A DNA stretch of 64,000 nucleotides from Calamus simplicifolius (lineage: Eukaryota > Streptophyta > Magnoliopsida > Arecales > Arecaceae): positions 1,028,026 through 1,092,025 of the forward strand of contig UESW01004080.1 in NCBI GenBank assembly GCA_900491605.1, in the 5' to 3' direction. A program made the position numbers and the translations under genes. Below the pieces are notes generated by a model that did no database searches, was not told the DNA's origin, and saw nothing but the letters and a program-made list of their open reading frames with translations. Below, in pieces: positions 35,001 to 46,477 of the stretch; the stretch's first letter is position 1; each line of letters starts with the position of its first letter.

Positions 35001-35729
35001 ACCGTTAACCCAACCGTCAGGCTAGGGGAAGCTTCTATTTGAACTATCCGGATTATTCAGTACATCTCTTAATTTTTAAACTATCTTTAAAATTCTCGGC
35101 CTCTCCTCTGTCTCATATGCTTCGGCAGCCGCTCTTTTACGGCTTTTTTTCTTTTTTGTTCGCTTCAATAGTCTTCTTCCTTTCTTTGTTTGATCCGATA
35201 AACTTTCTCGACTTCCCCTTCTTTCTCCTTTCACTTCAGCAGCTCCCTTGGCTTTTCTTTCTTTTCTTATTCGCTTCGACAGCTACTCCCCCATCTTTCC
35301 TTTCTCCCTTTCCGTTGACTTCACCCCCTCTCTCGAGCACCTGAGCAAGAAGAAGTCGAAAAAAAAGATTGGTGTCCGAAAGGAAGAGAGAGAAGGAAGA
35401 GCGTAAGAAGAATAAGAAAAAAAATAAAAATTTTAAAAATAATTTTAATTAAATTTTTTAAAAAAAATTAAAAAATATATTAAATATTCAAATTAATATT
35501 CAAAATTAGAATATTAAGAAGTATATGATATTATAAAAATATTGAGAAGGTAGATGATAAAAAGAAAGATAATACTTTTTTTTTCCTAATTCAATGGAAT
35601 GGGATAATCTCACCATCAACCAGAGGCAACCCTATCGTTCAAAGTATTTCAAAATAATTTTTTAACCATATAACCAGATACTCACACAGCCATAAAAGCC
35701 GCTCTCTCCCACAGCAAGAGAGTGCTAAA
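31543..35729. other. AT-rich intergenic region without genes
   Basis: No protein-coding exon was recognised. It contains an (AT)n run at about 32069-32096, a poly(T) run near 34047-34068, a run of 13 G at 34751-34763, pyrimidine-rich sequence at 35090-35340 and a 157-bp tandem duplication listed separately. Short ORFs here are low-complexity. Confidence 0.5.
33275..33588. repeat. 157-bp tandem duplication
   Basis: GATGAGTGAAAGGATGG at 33301 and GATGAGTGAAAAGATGG at 33458 mark two copies, each running through CTCAAGAGTTGGT, GAAGTTATCATGTTAAAG and AATAGATAA. The copies differ at scattered positions, so the duplication is not recent. No coding content was recognised. Confidence 0.8.
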
Positions 35730-36081
35730 CAATGTTTTGAAATTGGATCGGACAACGAACCAGCTTAACATTTGGGTCGCGGGTTAATCGGTTCGACCGG
35801 ATGAACCAGTTTGGTCGAACCGGATAATATTATAATTAAATGTTAATTTAATAATATAAAATAATAAAATAAAAATATAATTTAAATAAAAATTTTAAAA
35901 AAATCTAAAAACCGGGTTGGACCGATTGAAACCCAGCTGATTCAATGAGTTTTTTCGGTTTTTATCGGGTCATATAAAAGCCAACTTTAATAATAAAACC
36001 GGACCGGACTGATGATCGGTTCCCGATTGGACCGGTTGGACCAGTTGGACCGGTCGATTCGGTCCGATTTTCAAAACATTG
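35730..36081. mobile_element. hAT-type MITE, 352 bp
   Basis: The ends are CAATGTTTTGAAA and TTTTCAAAACATTG, inverted repeats that extend imperfectly for about 25 bp. The flanks are GTGCTAAA on both sides (35722-35729 and 36082-36089), an 8-bp target duplication as made by hAT transposases. The interior is rich in GGACCGGTT/AACCGG words and has no coding capacity. Confidence 0.85.
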
Positions 36082-36404
36082 GTGCTAAACACGCTTTGAA
36101 AAGCGTATTTTCTAAAAGTCGCTTTTGGGGAAGATGTGAAAGTCGCTCTCGACTCACTTGCCCAACCAAATAGAAATAGGCCGCGAATCAAATCCTGGCA
36201 AAAGTATTCAGTTTTATATTAACTCCACTTCTCCCACGACCAAATACAGAGTGGTGCATATATGCAAGCGTGCGGGAAAAGGCTTTATACATCGCATCCG
36301 ATGCAGCAAGTTCTATGTGAACTGCATCATTCTTTTTTATTAGTTTATATGCATATGACACTTATTAAAAAATATTAAGATAGCTTTACGCTATCCAAGG
36401 GAAA

Positions 36405-36600
36405 AAATTATGGTACCCTAGTTTTAAACTTACGACACCGTAGTTATAAAATTAAACATCCATTCAGAAAGTAAAAAAAAAATTCTAATTTTAAACTTAC
36501 GATACCGTAGTTATAAAATTAAGACATCCGTTAATTAAGCAAAAAAAAATTACGATATCCCAATTGTAAATTTATCCATAGTTATAAAATTACGATGCCT
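36405..36600. repeat. Short degenerate tandem repeat, about 3 copies
   Basis: TTTTAAACTTACGACACCGT, TTTTAAACTTACGATACCGT and a more diverged TTGTAAATTTATCC copy, each followed by AGTTATAAAATTA, repeat at roughly 70-80 bp spacing. This stretch directly precedes the LTR element at 36655. Confidence 0.65.
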
Positions 36601-36654
36601 GTCTAAATAATTTTTTTTGGAATTTGTGTATAGACACGTCCTCTGAATGGGTAT

Positions 36655-37871
36655 TGATGTGGCTGATCCAACGCTATGCCACTTTGCGTCTCATTAATGT
36701 CCAGTCGAGTGAATGGGCTGGAGCCTTTAATGGTGCATAAATGGTCATAATGGCTTGAAGAGCATTTAATGGAATGAAGTGTCTCGCTTCGGCCCTCTTT
36801 TTCGATCCCAGATGGCCGACCTCCTGAGCCCGCTTTGGCCTCCAAGGGGCCCTTCGACCACGGTATATCTCTCATACCAAGGCATTTATGGCCACGCACA
36901 CCCAATTACTCTAAGGCATTTATTGCCTTATTAAAGGCATTTATGGCTGCCACGTTGCTCTCCTCCGACCACCGAACCCAACCTCTAAGGCCGACACAAC
37001 CTCTAAGGCCGACACCTAAGGCCAACGTGCATACAATTGCTCCAAGGCATTTATTGCCTTATTCTCTCCTTATATAAAGGCATTTATGGCTGCCACGTTG
37101 CTCCTCTCGGTCTCAACTCTCGCTTGGCCTCGGACCCGCAGCTGCCAAGCTCCCTCCAGCCGTGAACAGTGCCATGCAAGTGAACAGAGCCTCGTATGTG
37201 AACAGTGCCATGCAAGTGTTCACCATTGGTCTTTTCTGAAACTCATCAGAGAGCATGAATGGTGCCACACAAGCACTCTATAATCAATGTTCTACGAGGG
37301 ACAGTTGGCTTCAACTCAATATCATCTTTCTCCCCCAACGGCTGTACCTTGGGACCCACACGACTAACTTTATCACCATCACTGTCCGCATGGGACAACC
37401 AAAAAGGTGACGTAGGGGACATGTTTGGCAAGCGCCATAACGACGGCCATGCCCTGCGACCACATACTCTGACAGGACACGGCCTGCAGCTTGACACATC
37501 ATATGGAGGTAAGCTCCACTGTGCTGCCATCAATTAATGTTCTGACAAGTGATCACGCCCCAAGCCCACGGACTCTAGGCATCTATAAAAAGGGTAAGAG
37601 GGACCCCGACTAGGTAACACACTCATAACGCTCCTAAACGCTCACAGAGAGGGCTCTTCTCGGAGCCTCTCTCTCTCTCTTTCTCTTTCGAGCTTCCTCA
37701 AGCTCACGGCTGTTGCCCAGAGCGCTGACTTGAGCGTCGGAGGGTCCCCACCGAAATTTCCAGCCCTTGGGACTTGTTTGCAGGCTCGCAGGCGCAAGGA
37801 GCTCGCCGGAGGACCCCGGGCTCGCTGGAGGAGGTGACCGGATGCTCGAGGCCGGTGATTTGGCGTCAACA
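36655..37871 (+). repeat. 5' LTR of the LARD-like element
   Basis: It starts TGATGTGGCTGATCC and ends GGCGTCAACA. Compared with the 3' LTR it lacks about 130 bp after GATCCAACGCTAT and has extra sequence around 36975-37140. A TATA box (TATAAAA) lies at 37584-37590, followed by a CT-rich tract at 37665-37690. Confidence 0.85.
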
Positions 37872-37892
37872 GATTGGCGCGCCAGGAAGAGG
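37872..37892 (+). promoter_or_regulatory. Primer binding site region of the LARD-like element
   Basis: GATTGGCGCGCCAGGAAGAG directly follows the LTR. The same position in the gypsy element reads GATTGGCACTAGAGGAAGG on its own strand. The tRNA used is not identified. Confidence 0.6.
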
Positions 37893-37959
37893 GGACGCGC
37901 TGAAGGAAAGAAAGCTCTGTCTCCTTGAGCTATAAGTCTCCGTCCCCTCTAAGATAGCT

Positions 37960-38166
37960 ATGGTGGTGATGCACATGCCGAAAGTTCTCACCAATCGTGC
38001 TGGAGGGCATCCACATCGTACTAGGCAGCAAAAGGCCACCCTCTCTGCTCCTTCACCACCAACCTCAGCTGCTCTAATTAACCAGCTAGCCATCTTTAAT
38101 CAACAAGTTCAAGCCTTGAATGCATCAGTTCATGAACTGCAGAAGCAACGTTCGGTGGCCACTTAG
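37960..38166 (+). pseudogene. Gag N-terminal remnant in the LARD-like element
   Basis: 68 codons from ATG 37960, ending in a short helical stretch (LINQLAIFNQQVQALNASV) followed by ELQKQR. The gypsy element above has a comparable QQVQAL stretch at the start of its Gag. The stop at 38164 ends it, and no later Gag motif was found. Confidence 0.5.
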
Positions 38167-39160
38167 CAGCAGCCCAAGCTTCTCACATCGCTCGTGATAG
38201 CTGCACCCGTTAGTCAATGATTCATCTGCAGAAAATCTCTTCAGGAAGAAATTATCACTATTATGCACCATCTAAGCACCACCATCGTGAAGCTTTCAAG
38301 AGATTGCAGTCTCCTACCTCCCGCTCAAGCAGCCACTCCACCCCTTAATCATCTGGTGCTTAGATGAGGAAGCATCTGGATGAACAACACCGGTGGCTGG
38401 AAGAGCTCACTCAAAGGCTCAACAATCGGCCAGAGGTGGACTACAACATGGGTAGCAGAATAGTTTTCAAAAGGGATGGACTTGAGACATTATCCGTCAC
38501 CTCAAGCATTTATGGGCATTTTAATTTCTGATGGTAGCAAGCCGAGAGCTGTTGTTGCAATTAATACAAGGAGGAAGATGAGGACAAAAGGCTTTGACTG
38601 GTGACTCCAACTTTCCTCTCTCTCCTTCTCTCTGTTACACCCAAAAGCCAAACCGAGCCTAGGACCTTTTACGGATTTCGTTTTAGTTACTCTTAAGCTT
38701 CAGCACCGAGGGCAATCAATCTCTTCAAAGAAAAAGCTAGGCAAAGAGCCCTCCCAGCAACTCCGCCGACCTTTTTACTCTCAGCAACGCCCTCGATGGA
38801 CTCTCCCAGCCATTCATCTTCAATGACCGCCAACTGTCGAGGCTTTCCTCAACGGCCTCTAGCTTTGTCCCGGTTTCTAGCTTCTTCCCGGCCACAGACA
38901 TCTCGTCCTGGCCTCCAATGCGAGGGAAGGCCCAAGTAAGGGCAACGACACCTCCAATCCAACTAACATGACTCCATGGGGGGCAGACCACCAGCGGGCA
39001 GAAGTGCTCAAATCCACAAAAGGAAAAACATGGGTGCTACAAGAGCTAAGTACATTGCACTTAAGATAGTTTTCTTTCATTAATACTTAAAAATGCCATG
39101 CAGGAAAGATTTACCTTGCATCAACATTCAAGACCAACCTCGCTTTGGCGTCCACCATAA
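38167..39160. other. Interior of the LARD-like element, degenerate
   Basis: About 1 kb without a convincing frame. Fragments look like decayed Gag linker sequence, but no domain can be named. Confidence 0.45.
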
Positions 39161-39164
39161 GCCC

Positions 39165-40965
39165 GGGTTCAGCAGGGAAGGCCTCGGTCGACCCCAAGCG
39201 CCAGCACCACAAGCCCGGGTCCAGCAGGGAAGAAGCGCCGGCACCACAAGCCCGGGTCCAGCAGGGAAGACCTCGGTCGACCCCAAGCGCCGGCACCACA
39301 AGCCCGGGTCCAGCAGGGAAGACCTCGGTCGGCCCCAAGCGCCGGCACCACAAGCTCGGGTCCAGCAGGGAAGACCTCGGTCGGCCCCAAGCGCCGGCAC
39401 CATAAGCCCGGGTCCAGTAGGGAAGGCCTCGGTCGGTCCCAAGCACCGGCACCATAAGCCCGGGTCCAGCAGGGAAGGCCTCGGTCGGCCCCAAGCGCCA
39501 GCACCACAAGCCCAGGTCCAGCAAGGAAGACCTCGGTCGACCCCAAGCACTGGCACCACAAGCCCGGGTCCAGCAGGGAAGACCTCGGTCGACCCCAAGC
39601 GCCGACACCATAAGCCCAGGTCCAGCAGGGAAGGCCTCGGTCGGCCCCAAGCGCCGACACCACAAGCTCGGGTCCAGCAGGGAAGACCTCGGTCGATCCC
39701 AAGCGCCGGCACCATAAGCCCAGGTCCAACAGGTAAGGCCTCGGTCGGCCCCAAGCGCCGGCACCACAAGCCCGGGTCCAGCATGGAAGACCTCGGTCGA
39801 CCCCAAGCGCCGGCACCACAAGCCCGGGTCCAGCAGGGAAGACCTCGGTCGACCCCAACTGCCGGCACCATAAGCCCGGGTCTAGCAGGGAAGGCCTCGG
39901 TCGGCCCCAAGCGCCGGCACCATAAGCCCGGGTCCAGTAAGGAAGGCCTCGGTCGGCCCCAAGCACCGGTACCACAAGCCCGGGTCCAGCAGAGAAGACC
40001 TCGGTCGACCCCAAGTGCCGGCACCATAAGCTTGGGTCCAACAGGGAAGACCTCGGTCGACCCCAAGCGCCGGCACCACATGCCCGGGTCCAGTAGGGAA
40101 GACCTCGATCGACCCCAAGCACCGGCACCATAAGCCCGGGTCCAGCAGGGAAGGCCTCGGTCGGCCCTAAGCGCCGGCACCATAAGCCCGAGTCCAGTAG
40201 GGAAGGCCTCGGTCGGCCCCAAGCGCCGGCACCATAAGCCTGGGTCCAGCAGGGACAGCCTCGGTCGGCCCCAAGCACCGGCACCACAAGCCCGGGTCCA
40301 GCAAGGAAGGCCTCGGTCGACCCCTACGCCAGCACCACAAGCCCGGGTCCAGCAGGGAAGACCTCGGTCGGCCCCAATCACCGGCACCATAAGCCCGGGT
40401 CCAGCAGGGAAGACCTCGGTCGACCCCAAGCGCTGGCACCATAAGCCCGGGTCCAGCAGGGAAGGCCTCGGTCGGCCCCAAGCGCCGGCACCACAAGCCC
40501 GGGTCCAGCAGGGAAGACCTCGGTCGACCCCAAGCGCCGGCACCATAAGCCCGGGTCTAGCAGGGAAGGCCTCGGTCGGCCCCAAGCGCCGGCACCATAA
40601 GCCCGGGTCCAGCAGGGAAGGCCTCGGTCGGCCCCAAGCGCCGGCACCACAAGCCCGGGTCCAGCAGGGAAGGCCTCGGTCGACGCCAAGCGCCAGCACC
40701 ACAAGCTCGGGTCCAGCAGGGAAGACCTCGGTCGGCCCCAAGAGCCGGTACCATAAGCCCGGCTCCAGCAGGGAAGACCTCGGTCGACCCCAAGCGCCGG
40801 CACCATAAGCCCGGGTCTAGCAGGAAAGGCCTCGGTCGGCCCCAAGCGCCGGCACCACAAGCCCGGGTCTAGCAGGGAAGACCTCGGTCGACCCCAAGCG
40901 CCGGCACCATAAGCCCGGGTCCAGCAGGGAAGGCCTCGGTCGACCCCAAGCGCCGGCACCATAAT
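39165..40965. repeat. 52-bp minisatellite, about 35 copies
   Basis: The unit is CACCACAAGCCCGGGTCCAG, then CAGGGAAGACCTCGGTCGAC, then CCCAAGCGCCGG. Two successive starts at 39242 and 39294 fix the period at 52 bp. Variation is concentrated at a few sites (CACAAG/CATAAG, AAGACC/AAGGCC, GTCGACC/GTCGGCC), so two or more unit types alternate. Because 52 is not a multiple of 3, each reading frame cycles through all three phases, and since the unit has almost no stops, long ORFs appear on both strands (up to 537 codons on the minus strand). None is likely to be a real protein. Confidence 0.9.
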
Positions 40966-41372
40966 TTTGGGTACCACTGGCAGAGCGATGAACCATCGAC
41001 ACTCAAGCCCAAGACCAGCTCGGCACCAAAAGCCAAAAACTGACTCCAACGTTGATACCAAACACAGAGGCAATTTTATTTCAGCCCCTGTGGCTTTATT
41101 TCTGCTTCGGCCATCTTGTTTTAGCCTCAACGGCCTTATTACAGCCTCAGCGGCTTATCTCTTCCTCCACGGCAACGGCTTCCTCTGTCTCAAGAGCATC
41201 ATTGCGGCATCATTGGCTCTTTGCCTCAATGGCATGTGGACGGGGACCCACATCCAAACTTTATGTCAAAGGTTAAAGACCCAAAGTCAGGTGAGGATCA
41301 GCCATTTGGGAGGTGACGCCCCTTTCGCCTTGCTGGGGTGGGCCCGCTTCGTCTCAGGGGCGAGGGGGCATC
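40966..41372. other. Region between minisatellite and 3' LTR
   Basis: Contains GGC/GCC-rich degenerate repeats around CCTCAACGGCC, CCTCAGCGGC and CCTCCACGGC (41100-41175) and ends in the polypurine tract at 41355-41371. No coding content. Confidence 0.5.
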
Positions 41373-42632
41373 TGATGTGGCTGATCCAACGCTATTAGAG
41401 AATCGTGAAGGAAGGAAACTGACGGAGCCCTCTCTTCGGCCTCAGCTCCCAACATCCATCCACGGCATTGCTCTTGTCATACCGAAGAAAGAGAATAAGA
41501 GGGAGAAAGGGTCACATTATGTGCATGGGTTCCCTAAGGGCCACCTTGTGTCCCATTAATGTTCGGTCGAGTCAATGGGCTGGAGTGCAGAAATGGTCAT
41601 AATGGCTTGAAAAGCATTTAATGGAATGAAGTATCATGGGCATCTCGCCTCGGCCCTCCTTCTCGACCCCCAATGGCCAACCTCCGGAGCCCGCTTTGGC
41701 CTCTAAAGGGCCCTTCGGCCAGGTATATCTCTCACACCAGAGCATTTATGGCCTCATAAAGCCACGTACACCCAATTGCTCTAAGGCATTTATTGCAAGG
41801 CATTTATGGCTGCCACGTTGCTCTCCTCCGACCACCTAACCCAACCTCCAAGGCCGACACCTCAAAGGCCGATGCCTCCAAGGCCAACGTGCATACAATT
41901 GCTCCAAGCTCCTTCCGGCCGTGAACAGTGCCATGCAAGTGAACAAAGCCTCGTACGTGAACAGTGTCATGCAAGTGTTCACTATCGATCTTTTCTGAAA
42001 CTCATCAGAGAGCATGAATGGTGCCACACAAGCACTCTATAATCAATGTTCTACGAGGGACAGTTGGCTTCAACTCAACATCATCCTTCTCCCCAACGGT
42101 TGTACCTTGGGACCCACACAACTAACTTTATCACCCATCACTGTCTGCATAGGACAACCAAAAAAAGTGATGTAGGGGACATGTTTGGCAAGCGCCGTAA
42201 CGATCGGCCATGCCCTGCGACCACCTACTCTGATAGGACACGGCCTGCAGCTTGACACGTCATATGGAGGTAAGCTCCACTGTGCTGCCATCAATTAATG
42301 TTCTGACAAGTGATCACGCCCCAAGCCCATGGACTCCAGGCATCTATAAAAAGGATAAGAGGGATCCCGACCAGGTAACACACTCATAACGCTCCTAAAC
42401 GCTCACAGAGAGGGCTCTTCTCGGAGCCTTGCTCTCTCTCTTTCTCTTTTGAGCTTCCTCAAGCTCACGGCTGTTGCCCAGAGCGCTGACTTGAGCGTCG
42501 GAGGGTTCCCGCCGGAATTTTCGGCCCCCGGGACTTGTTTGCAGGCCCGCAGGCGCAAGGAGCTCGCCAGAGGACCCCGGGCTCGCTGGAGGGGGCGACC
42601 GGACGCTCGAGGCCGATGATTTGGCGTCAACA
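41373..42632 (+). repeat. 3' LTR of the LARD-like element
   Basis: It starts TGATGTGGCTGATCC and ends TTGGCGTCAACA, with a TATA box at 42345-42352. It is 1260 bp. Its right end abuts the last visible exon of the IDM1-like gene, which runs into it on the opposite strand. Confidence 0.85.
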
Positions 42633-42820
42633 ATCTCCATGGTGAACAACTGAAGAACTCGTGGATGGAGAAGGAAATGCTTGCACAGTATCTGGCAGAG
42701 CATGGATAGATTCATCATCTTGTGCTATGTTAAGGTCAATGTGCATTTGTTTGGAGAAATTAGTTTGTTGCATCTGGCTTGACGTTTTAGTAGAGGGATC
42801 ACCAATAGATTCATTTAAAT
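42633..42820 (-). other. Last visible IDM1-like exon, cut by the LTR
   Basis: The acceptor AG precedes 42820. Joined to the exon ending at 45737 it reads SAL|DLNESIGDPSTKTSSQ, later HIDLNIAQDDES and PSTSSSVVHHGD, open throughout and in the right phase. Immediately after the GAT codon comes the LTR end, which reads TGT TGA: one Cys and a stop. The original downstream end of the gene is not identifiable beyond 36655. Confidence 0.75.
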
Positions 42821-44095
42821 CTGCAAAGCAAAAAGAGAGATCAGATAAGGATGTGCAAGTTTATTGAAACTTAAATTAAGATACTTACACCTTGAGTTCC
42901 TCCATGTGAAGTGATAGAGTTTCATGTCATAAAAGGAATAAAATTCTCCCAAGGTGTGCATGCAAATGAAGTTAAAATTGTGCAGGAAGCATGCAGCATT
43001 TGCAAAGGTAAGACTGGAAGCTGGAATTGAGTAAGAATATAGAGATGATGGAACTTGTGCATCAGAGGTATGCAATGTTGTTTCTGACAGAAACTGACAG
43101 AGGGAGATCCAAATTTAACAAGATAAAGGTACAATATAAATCATGATGGGCATATCTCAGAGAGCCTAATTCTGATTTCTGGTACCTCTGAAGTTTAAAG
43201 TCAATTTCTGGTAGAATAATAAACAGTCAGATAGTGTTGATCAAAGTGAAATCATACTCAATCAAGGATCTAAAATATATCAAGGGAAAACAGGCCATGC
43301 ATTAGCTTCATATTCAACAAATAATGATTATGGAATCTGCAACAAATGCAGGAATTCATTAAGGATGTTTTTGCTTGTATGTAAGCCGCAAACGAAAAGT
43401 ATCCCTAAATCCAGGCTTGTGCAGTCACACACCAAGTCAATGTCTCAAAACGTGGAAAAGCAGGCAGTTTAAAAATATTGGGCCCCATCACAACCTTTCC
43501 ATACCAATGTCATATCTATAATGCAAGTAGGCAAGGTATACCCGACTTCCGGCCAATCTGAATTTGAACCAGACCAAAAATGTGGACCCACTGCTATGGC
43601 TATTACAAGATTGGTCGTGGCTCTCCCTGAGTAAATACAGCATTATAAAGATGGAGAGAATGGTTCTGGCCCGTGAAACTTGGGCCTAGGTTAAATTTAA
43701 TGAGAAATTGCACCCAAGCATGTTATATTTAGGTAATGAATTGATACGGATCTAGATTCGTGACTTCACACTGAGTAAGGTCAAAAACTTTCAAGATGGT
43801 TATACCTTGTATTAAGGTCAATAGTGCCACAAAAGCTTGAAGAAACATATAGACTATCTCGAACCTCCTTGCCACCACCAACTTGTTGGTCTTTGCCCTC
43901 TCCTTTCCCCCACCCAATACCCTTATCATACTGTCTAATATCCTTAGATAAAAATTTATGATATTCTAAATATTAGTCGACACCTCCCAGATAGACACAT
44001 AACACATCCACACACTAGGTACTTTGAGACAGACAAGCACAAGCACATGCAACCATTCCTCGACCTGCACACCCATATGCTTGCATGCATACAGG

Positions 44096-44132
44096 ATATA
44101 TATATGTGTGTGTGTGTGCGCGCGCGCGCACA
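44096..44132. repeat. Compound microsatellite (TA)n(TG)n(CG)n
   Basis: Alternating purine-pyrimidine run in IDM1-like intron 11, TATATATGTGTGTGTG then CGCGCGCG. It is the kind of sequence that can adopt Z-DNA in vitro. Nothing else suggests a function. Confidence 0.85.
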
Positions 44133-46477
44133 TACTCACGCCAACTTTTCTATTCAATTGCAATATGGTGGAACACATCCTATGTATTCACTACACACAC
44201 CGATGCATAAGTTTTCTTATTTCTTTTTTTTTTTTTTGAGGACTCTTGAGATATTTGTATTATGATAACTAACCATATTTTTCCAATTTCTTCTTTTTAG
44301 CATGACACAAATTTATTCATATAAAAAATAGAAATACAGGTGAAACAGAACACATTACATGAAACATAAGAGTCCAGAAGACAGATCATTCTAAAACACA
44401 TTTGATAATAGGACGGTATCCAGCATTAACACTATCCAGCTTCCATGCTTTAAAATCATATTCAAGATTTCTTATCATCCAGACAATATTCCACTGCATC
44501 CATTGATTGGGAAGCACTATTGTCTTTCCTATCCTAAAATGCTTGACTAACATAAATTGGACCTTAAATTATGTGTAATGAATAATGTTTCCTGTACCAA
44601 ACATTGCACTCTATTCACCTAGCACAGGGAAAAACTAGAGGGTAATTTAAAAGCAAGACGAGTTTCAGTGTTGTAATTAACAACATTTTGTTATCCACCA
44701 AAAGCTTTCTAGCTTAACCTGTTAGATAATTCAGTTTCTGAATCTTATACATTTGTGCATAATATGATAGACACTTCTTACTCTGAATATATAATGTCTT
44801 ATTCACATCAGGCAAGAGTGTTGATGCTTGGAATAAAATTTGAAGTGTCTTTTACAACCACACTACATCACAAGCATTGGCATTATAAATTAAACATCTC
44901 ATGTGTAAAACAAATATGATTTGATTGGTTAAGATGCTTCTAGTGAATTGTCAGAACTTCCTTTCCAGTATGAGAATATTTAAGAATGATAAACTTTCAA
45001 ACTCAATTTTTCTCAATTTGTCACAACACCTTCGACACCTTAACTCCTATTACTTATGCCAAACTGAATTTCCATAGAATGCCCCTCTTTTACCTTATCA
45101 ACAGGTGGAATTCCCCAAGCAAATTGATCTAACAAATATTTTATTAGGTTAACAATCATGAAGTCCAAGGAGTTTTTTCCTTGCATACAAAGTCCAAGCA
45201 TGTCGAATGATAGGAGAAATCTGATGCCGTTCTTAAATAATCAGTAGATTATCTAAAATCTACTAGATGACATGTTATAAATTAATCATTCATTTGCAAT
45301 GACAGATAAATCAAAAAATGTAAATAATTGAAGATGGCTCTAAATTCATCAAAGAAGCTGTAGTTTTGCTTGACAACTAAAAGTAACATGCTATCTGAGC
45401 TAGAGTGGCCGTGAACCATCCCTTTTGCACCATAAATCTAGAATCAAAGCTTTACTATGAAGATTTTATCTTATTGCATTGATAGGCTTTTCCACCAAGT
45501 CTCATAAGGAGAAAGATGTGCAGGGTTACAATTAGGTTAAAAATATCTAATGATGCCACATATTGTTTAATACAAAGAACATGCAATTAGGCTTAGTATA
45601 GGAAAGATATGATAGCTAATTGTGCCAAAAGGATCAATGGCAGGTATCTCAGATTGCTCAAATAAACCACAAAGTGATGAGAAACTGATAAACTACTTTG
45701 CTATAAACCATAAAGTTGAGAAACTGATAAACTAACCAAGTGCGCTCTGCCGGCGCAGCCTTGCCATTGCACTTATAGCATTTCCTGAGAACTTGTATTT
45801 GACATCAGTTACCGGTTTCTCCTGCAAATATGAAGTGAGATAAGGAGTCATGATATTGTTGACAAGCAAATGGCATTCATTACCATAGCAAAAGATAACA
45901 AGAGGAACAAGGAGCACACCAATACAGTTGAAGGTGACGTTTTCGCTAAAATTCTTTGCACTTGCCTGCAACGACACTGGAAGGCCACAATGATCAGCAC
46001 AAGAAATGTGTTTGTCTACAAAATGCTAAATCAAAGCAATCAAAAATAAAAAACACACCTTACTGTTGCCTGCTCATTTGTCTCCTTTGCAGTGTCTCAA
46101 CTAATGGATCATTACAGCTACTAATTGGAAGAGGATGTGCAGAATCCATTTCACAAGCGGTCTCCTTAACAGTATCTCCATTTGACAAAGAGCATACTCC
46201 TGCAAAAAGTGATGGTGATTTAGAGATTGGCTCCACCATCTCCTCAACCTCAGAATTAATGATGTAATTGTCACAGTCTATTTGCTCATCACTGTGCTGG
46301 ATGCATCTGCCAAAGGATTATGATTCCCTGCCAAAACAAGCAGAAATTGGACAATCAAAAATTTAAAAAAGTAAAAGGAATATGTGTACATCTCGTATGA
46401 AGTACATGTAAGCACGTGTGCATGGATGTGCAGTCACACACACACACGCATAGAAAGAAAGAGAGAGAGAGAGAGAC

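Larger units (their letters stand above)
36655..42632 (+). mobile_element. Non-autonomous LTR retrotransposon (LARD-like) with internal minisatellite
   Basis: Two similar LTRs (36655-37871 and 41373-42632) with ends TGATG/CAACA flank a 3.5-kb interior. A primer-site-like GATTGGCGCGCCAGGAAGAG follows the 5' LTR, and a polypurine tract (AGGGGCGAGGGGGCA) precedes the 3' LTR. The only protein-like piece is a 68-codon Gag-like N-terminus (37960-38166). There is no protease, reverse transcriptase or integrase, so it would rely on a partner element. The LTR ends and primer-site region resemble those of the gypsy element at 4541-18730, suggesting the same broad lineage. No matching target duplication is visible (GGTAT left, ATCTC right). 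Confidence 0.85.

Noticed and set aside
35039..35344. 101-codon Phe/Leu/Ser-rich ORF resembling a membrane protein
   Set aside because: It comes from a pyrimidine-rich tract, which encodes Phe/Leu/Ser by composition alone.
39093..40133. 346-codon plus-strand ORF rich in Pro, Arg and Gly
   Set aside because: Same minisatellite on the other strand, inside a non-autonomous LTR element.
39128..40741. 537-codon minus-strand ORF, resembling a Gly/Pro-rich repeat protein
   Set aside because: It is the 52-bp minisatellite read through all phases. Similar long ORFs exist in the other frames, and there is no start context, no splicing and no non-repeat domain.
39165..40965. Possible CRISPR array
   Set aside because: Units are head-to-tail without unique spacers, and the setting is a plant retrotransposon.
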